NCBI GenBank assembly: GCA_045106875.1
Contig: JBGCFK010000246.1
Coordinates: 1-13,666 of the forward strand
Length of the DNA: 13,666 bases
Direction: 5' to 3'
Source: Thermohalobaculum sp045106875
GTDB lineage: Bacteria > Pseudomonadota > Alphaproteobacteria > Rhodobacterales > Rhodobacteraceae
Part shown: piece after piece, positions 13,600-13,666 of the stretch
Position numbering within the stretch: the stretch's first letter is position 1
How the letters are laid out: the number at the start of each line of letters is the position of its first letter
Made by a program: the position numbers and the translations under genes
Notes under the pieces: generated by a model
Databases searched by the model: none
What the model was told of the DNA's origin: nothing
The model's input: the letters and a program-made list of their open reading frames with translations, nothing else

Positions 13600-13666
13600 G
13601 TGAGCTTTATTGGACTTGTCATCCTCGGACTGATCCTTGCGATCCTGTACTCCTATGTGTCGCAGG
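13600..13666 (+). CDS. Start of an unidentified gene with an N-terminal membrane segment (partial)
   Basis: GTG at 13600 opens a frame that runs to the window edge, giving MSFIGLVILGLILAILYSYV and then SQ. GAGG lies 5 bases before the GTG. The visible 22 residues are one hydrophobic segment, either a signal anchor or first membrane helix; the family cannot be told. It is not the start of PurS. An ATG at 13595 leads to a stop after two codons. The gene may belong to the redox module, but the 123-base gap with the repeat leaves this open. Confidence 0.5.
   Translation, partial: MSFIGLVILGLILAILYSYVSQ

Overview
The window looks like a high-GC alphaproteobacterial chromosome, most likely Rhodobacterales (Rhodobacter/Roseobacter group). 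The signs are an AapJ-type general amino-acid binding protein, the alphaproteobacterial F1-ATPase inhibitor zeta (DUF1476), a Rhodobacter-style 253-residue PurC, a cryptochrome/photolyase cluster with DUF2256, and a short intergenic repeat (CCGAGGTATTTC...GCAAGATGAAG) of a kind I associate with this family. I see no rRNA, tRNA, insertion sequence or CRISPR array.

Layout from left to right. (1) 1-461, minus: the 5' part of aapJ, cut by the window edge. (2) 462-979: about 520 bases with no gene I can support, but several operator-like palindromes. (3) 980-4202, minus: a light-dependent DNA repair/photoreceptor operon. It reads a photolyase/cryptochrome with a non-canonical electron-transfer region, then a 51-residue DUF2256 Cys4 protein, then an iron-sulfur bacterial cryptochrome/(6-4) photolyase. 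(4) 4283-4609, minus: ATPase inhibitor subunit zeta. (5) 4760-5722, plus: an exported DUF4344 metallopeptidase, followed by purC (5831-6592) with its own sigma70-like promoter.

(6) 6696-13476 is the most interesting part: two divergent operons that look like one oxidative-chemistry module. Leftward from a shared control region at about 9933-10109 run a full-length fatty-acid alpha-dioxygenase homologue, a short P450-like protein overlapping it by one base, and a 4-TM membrane protein. Rightward run a VAO-type FAD oxidase, a second 4-TM protein that appears distantly related to the first, and a membrane-anchored RoxA-like di-heme cytochrome c. The spacing is very tight (TGATG overlap, 10-nt gap, 4-nt gap, 3-nt gap). 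The proposed -35 of the leftward promoter lies inside the spacer of the proposed rightward promoter. A reasonable inference is oxygenation of a lipid or hydrophobic substrate, processing of the hydroperoxide or aldehyde, and electron transfer through the FAD enzyme and the c-type cytochrome at the membrane. The substrate and product are not visible from sequence. The module is bracketed by two inward-facing copies of the hairpin repeat (6616-6681 and 13495-13558).

(7) 13600-13666, plus: the start of another gene with an N-terminal membrane segment, cut by the window edge.

All family assignments were made by reading motifs without database searches. The P450-like call and the homology of the two 4-TM proteins are the least certain of those made.
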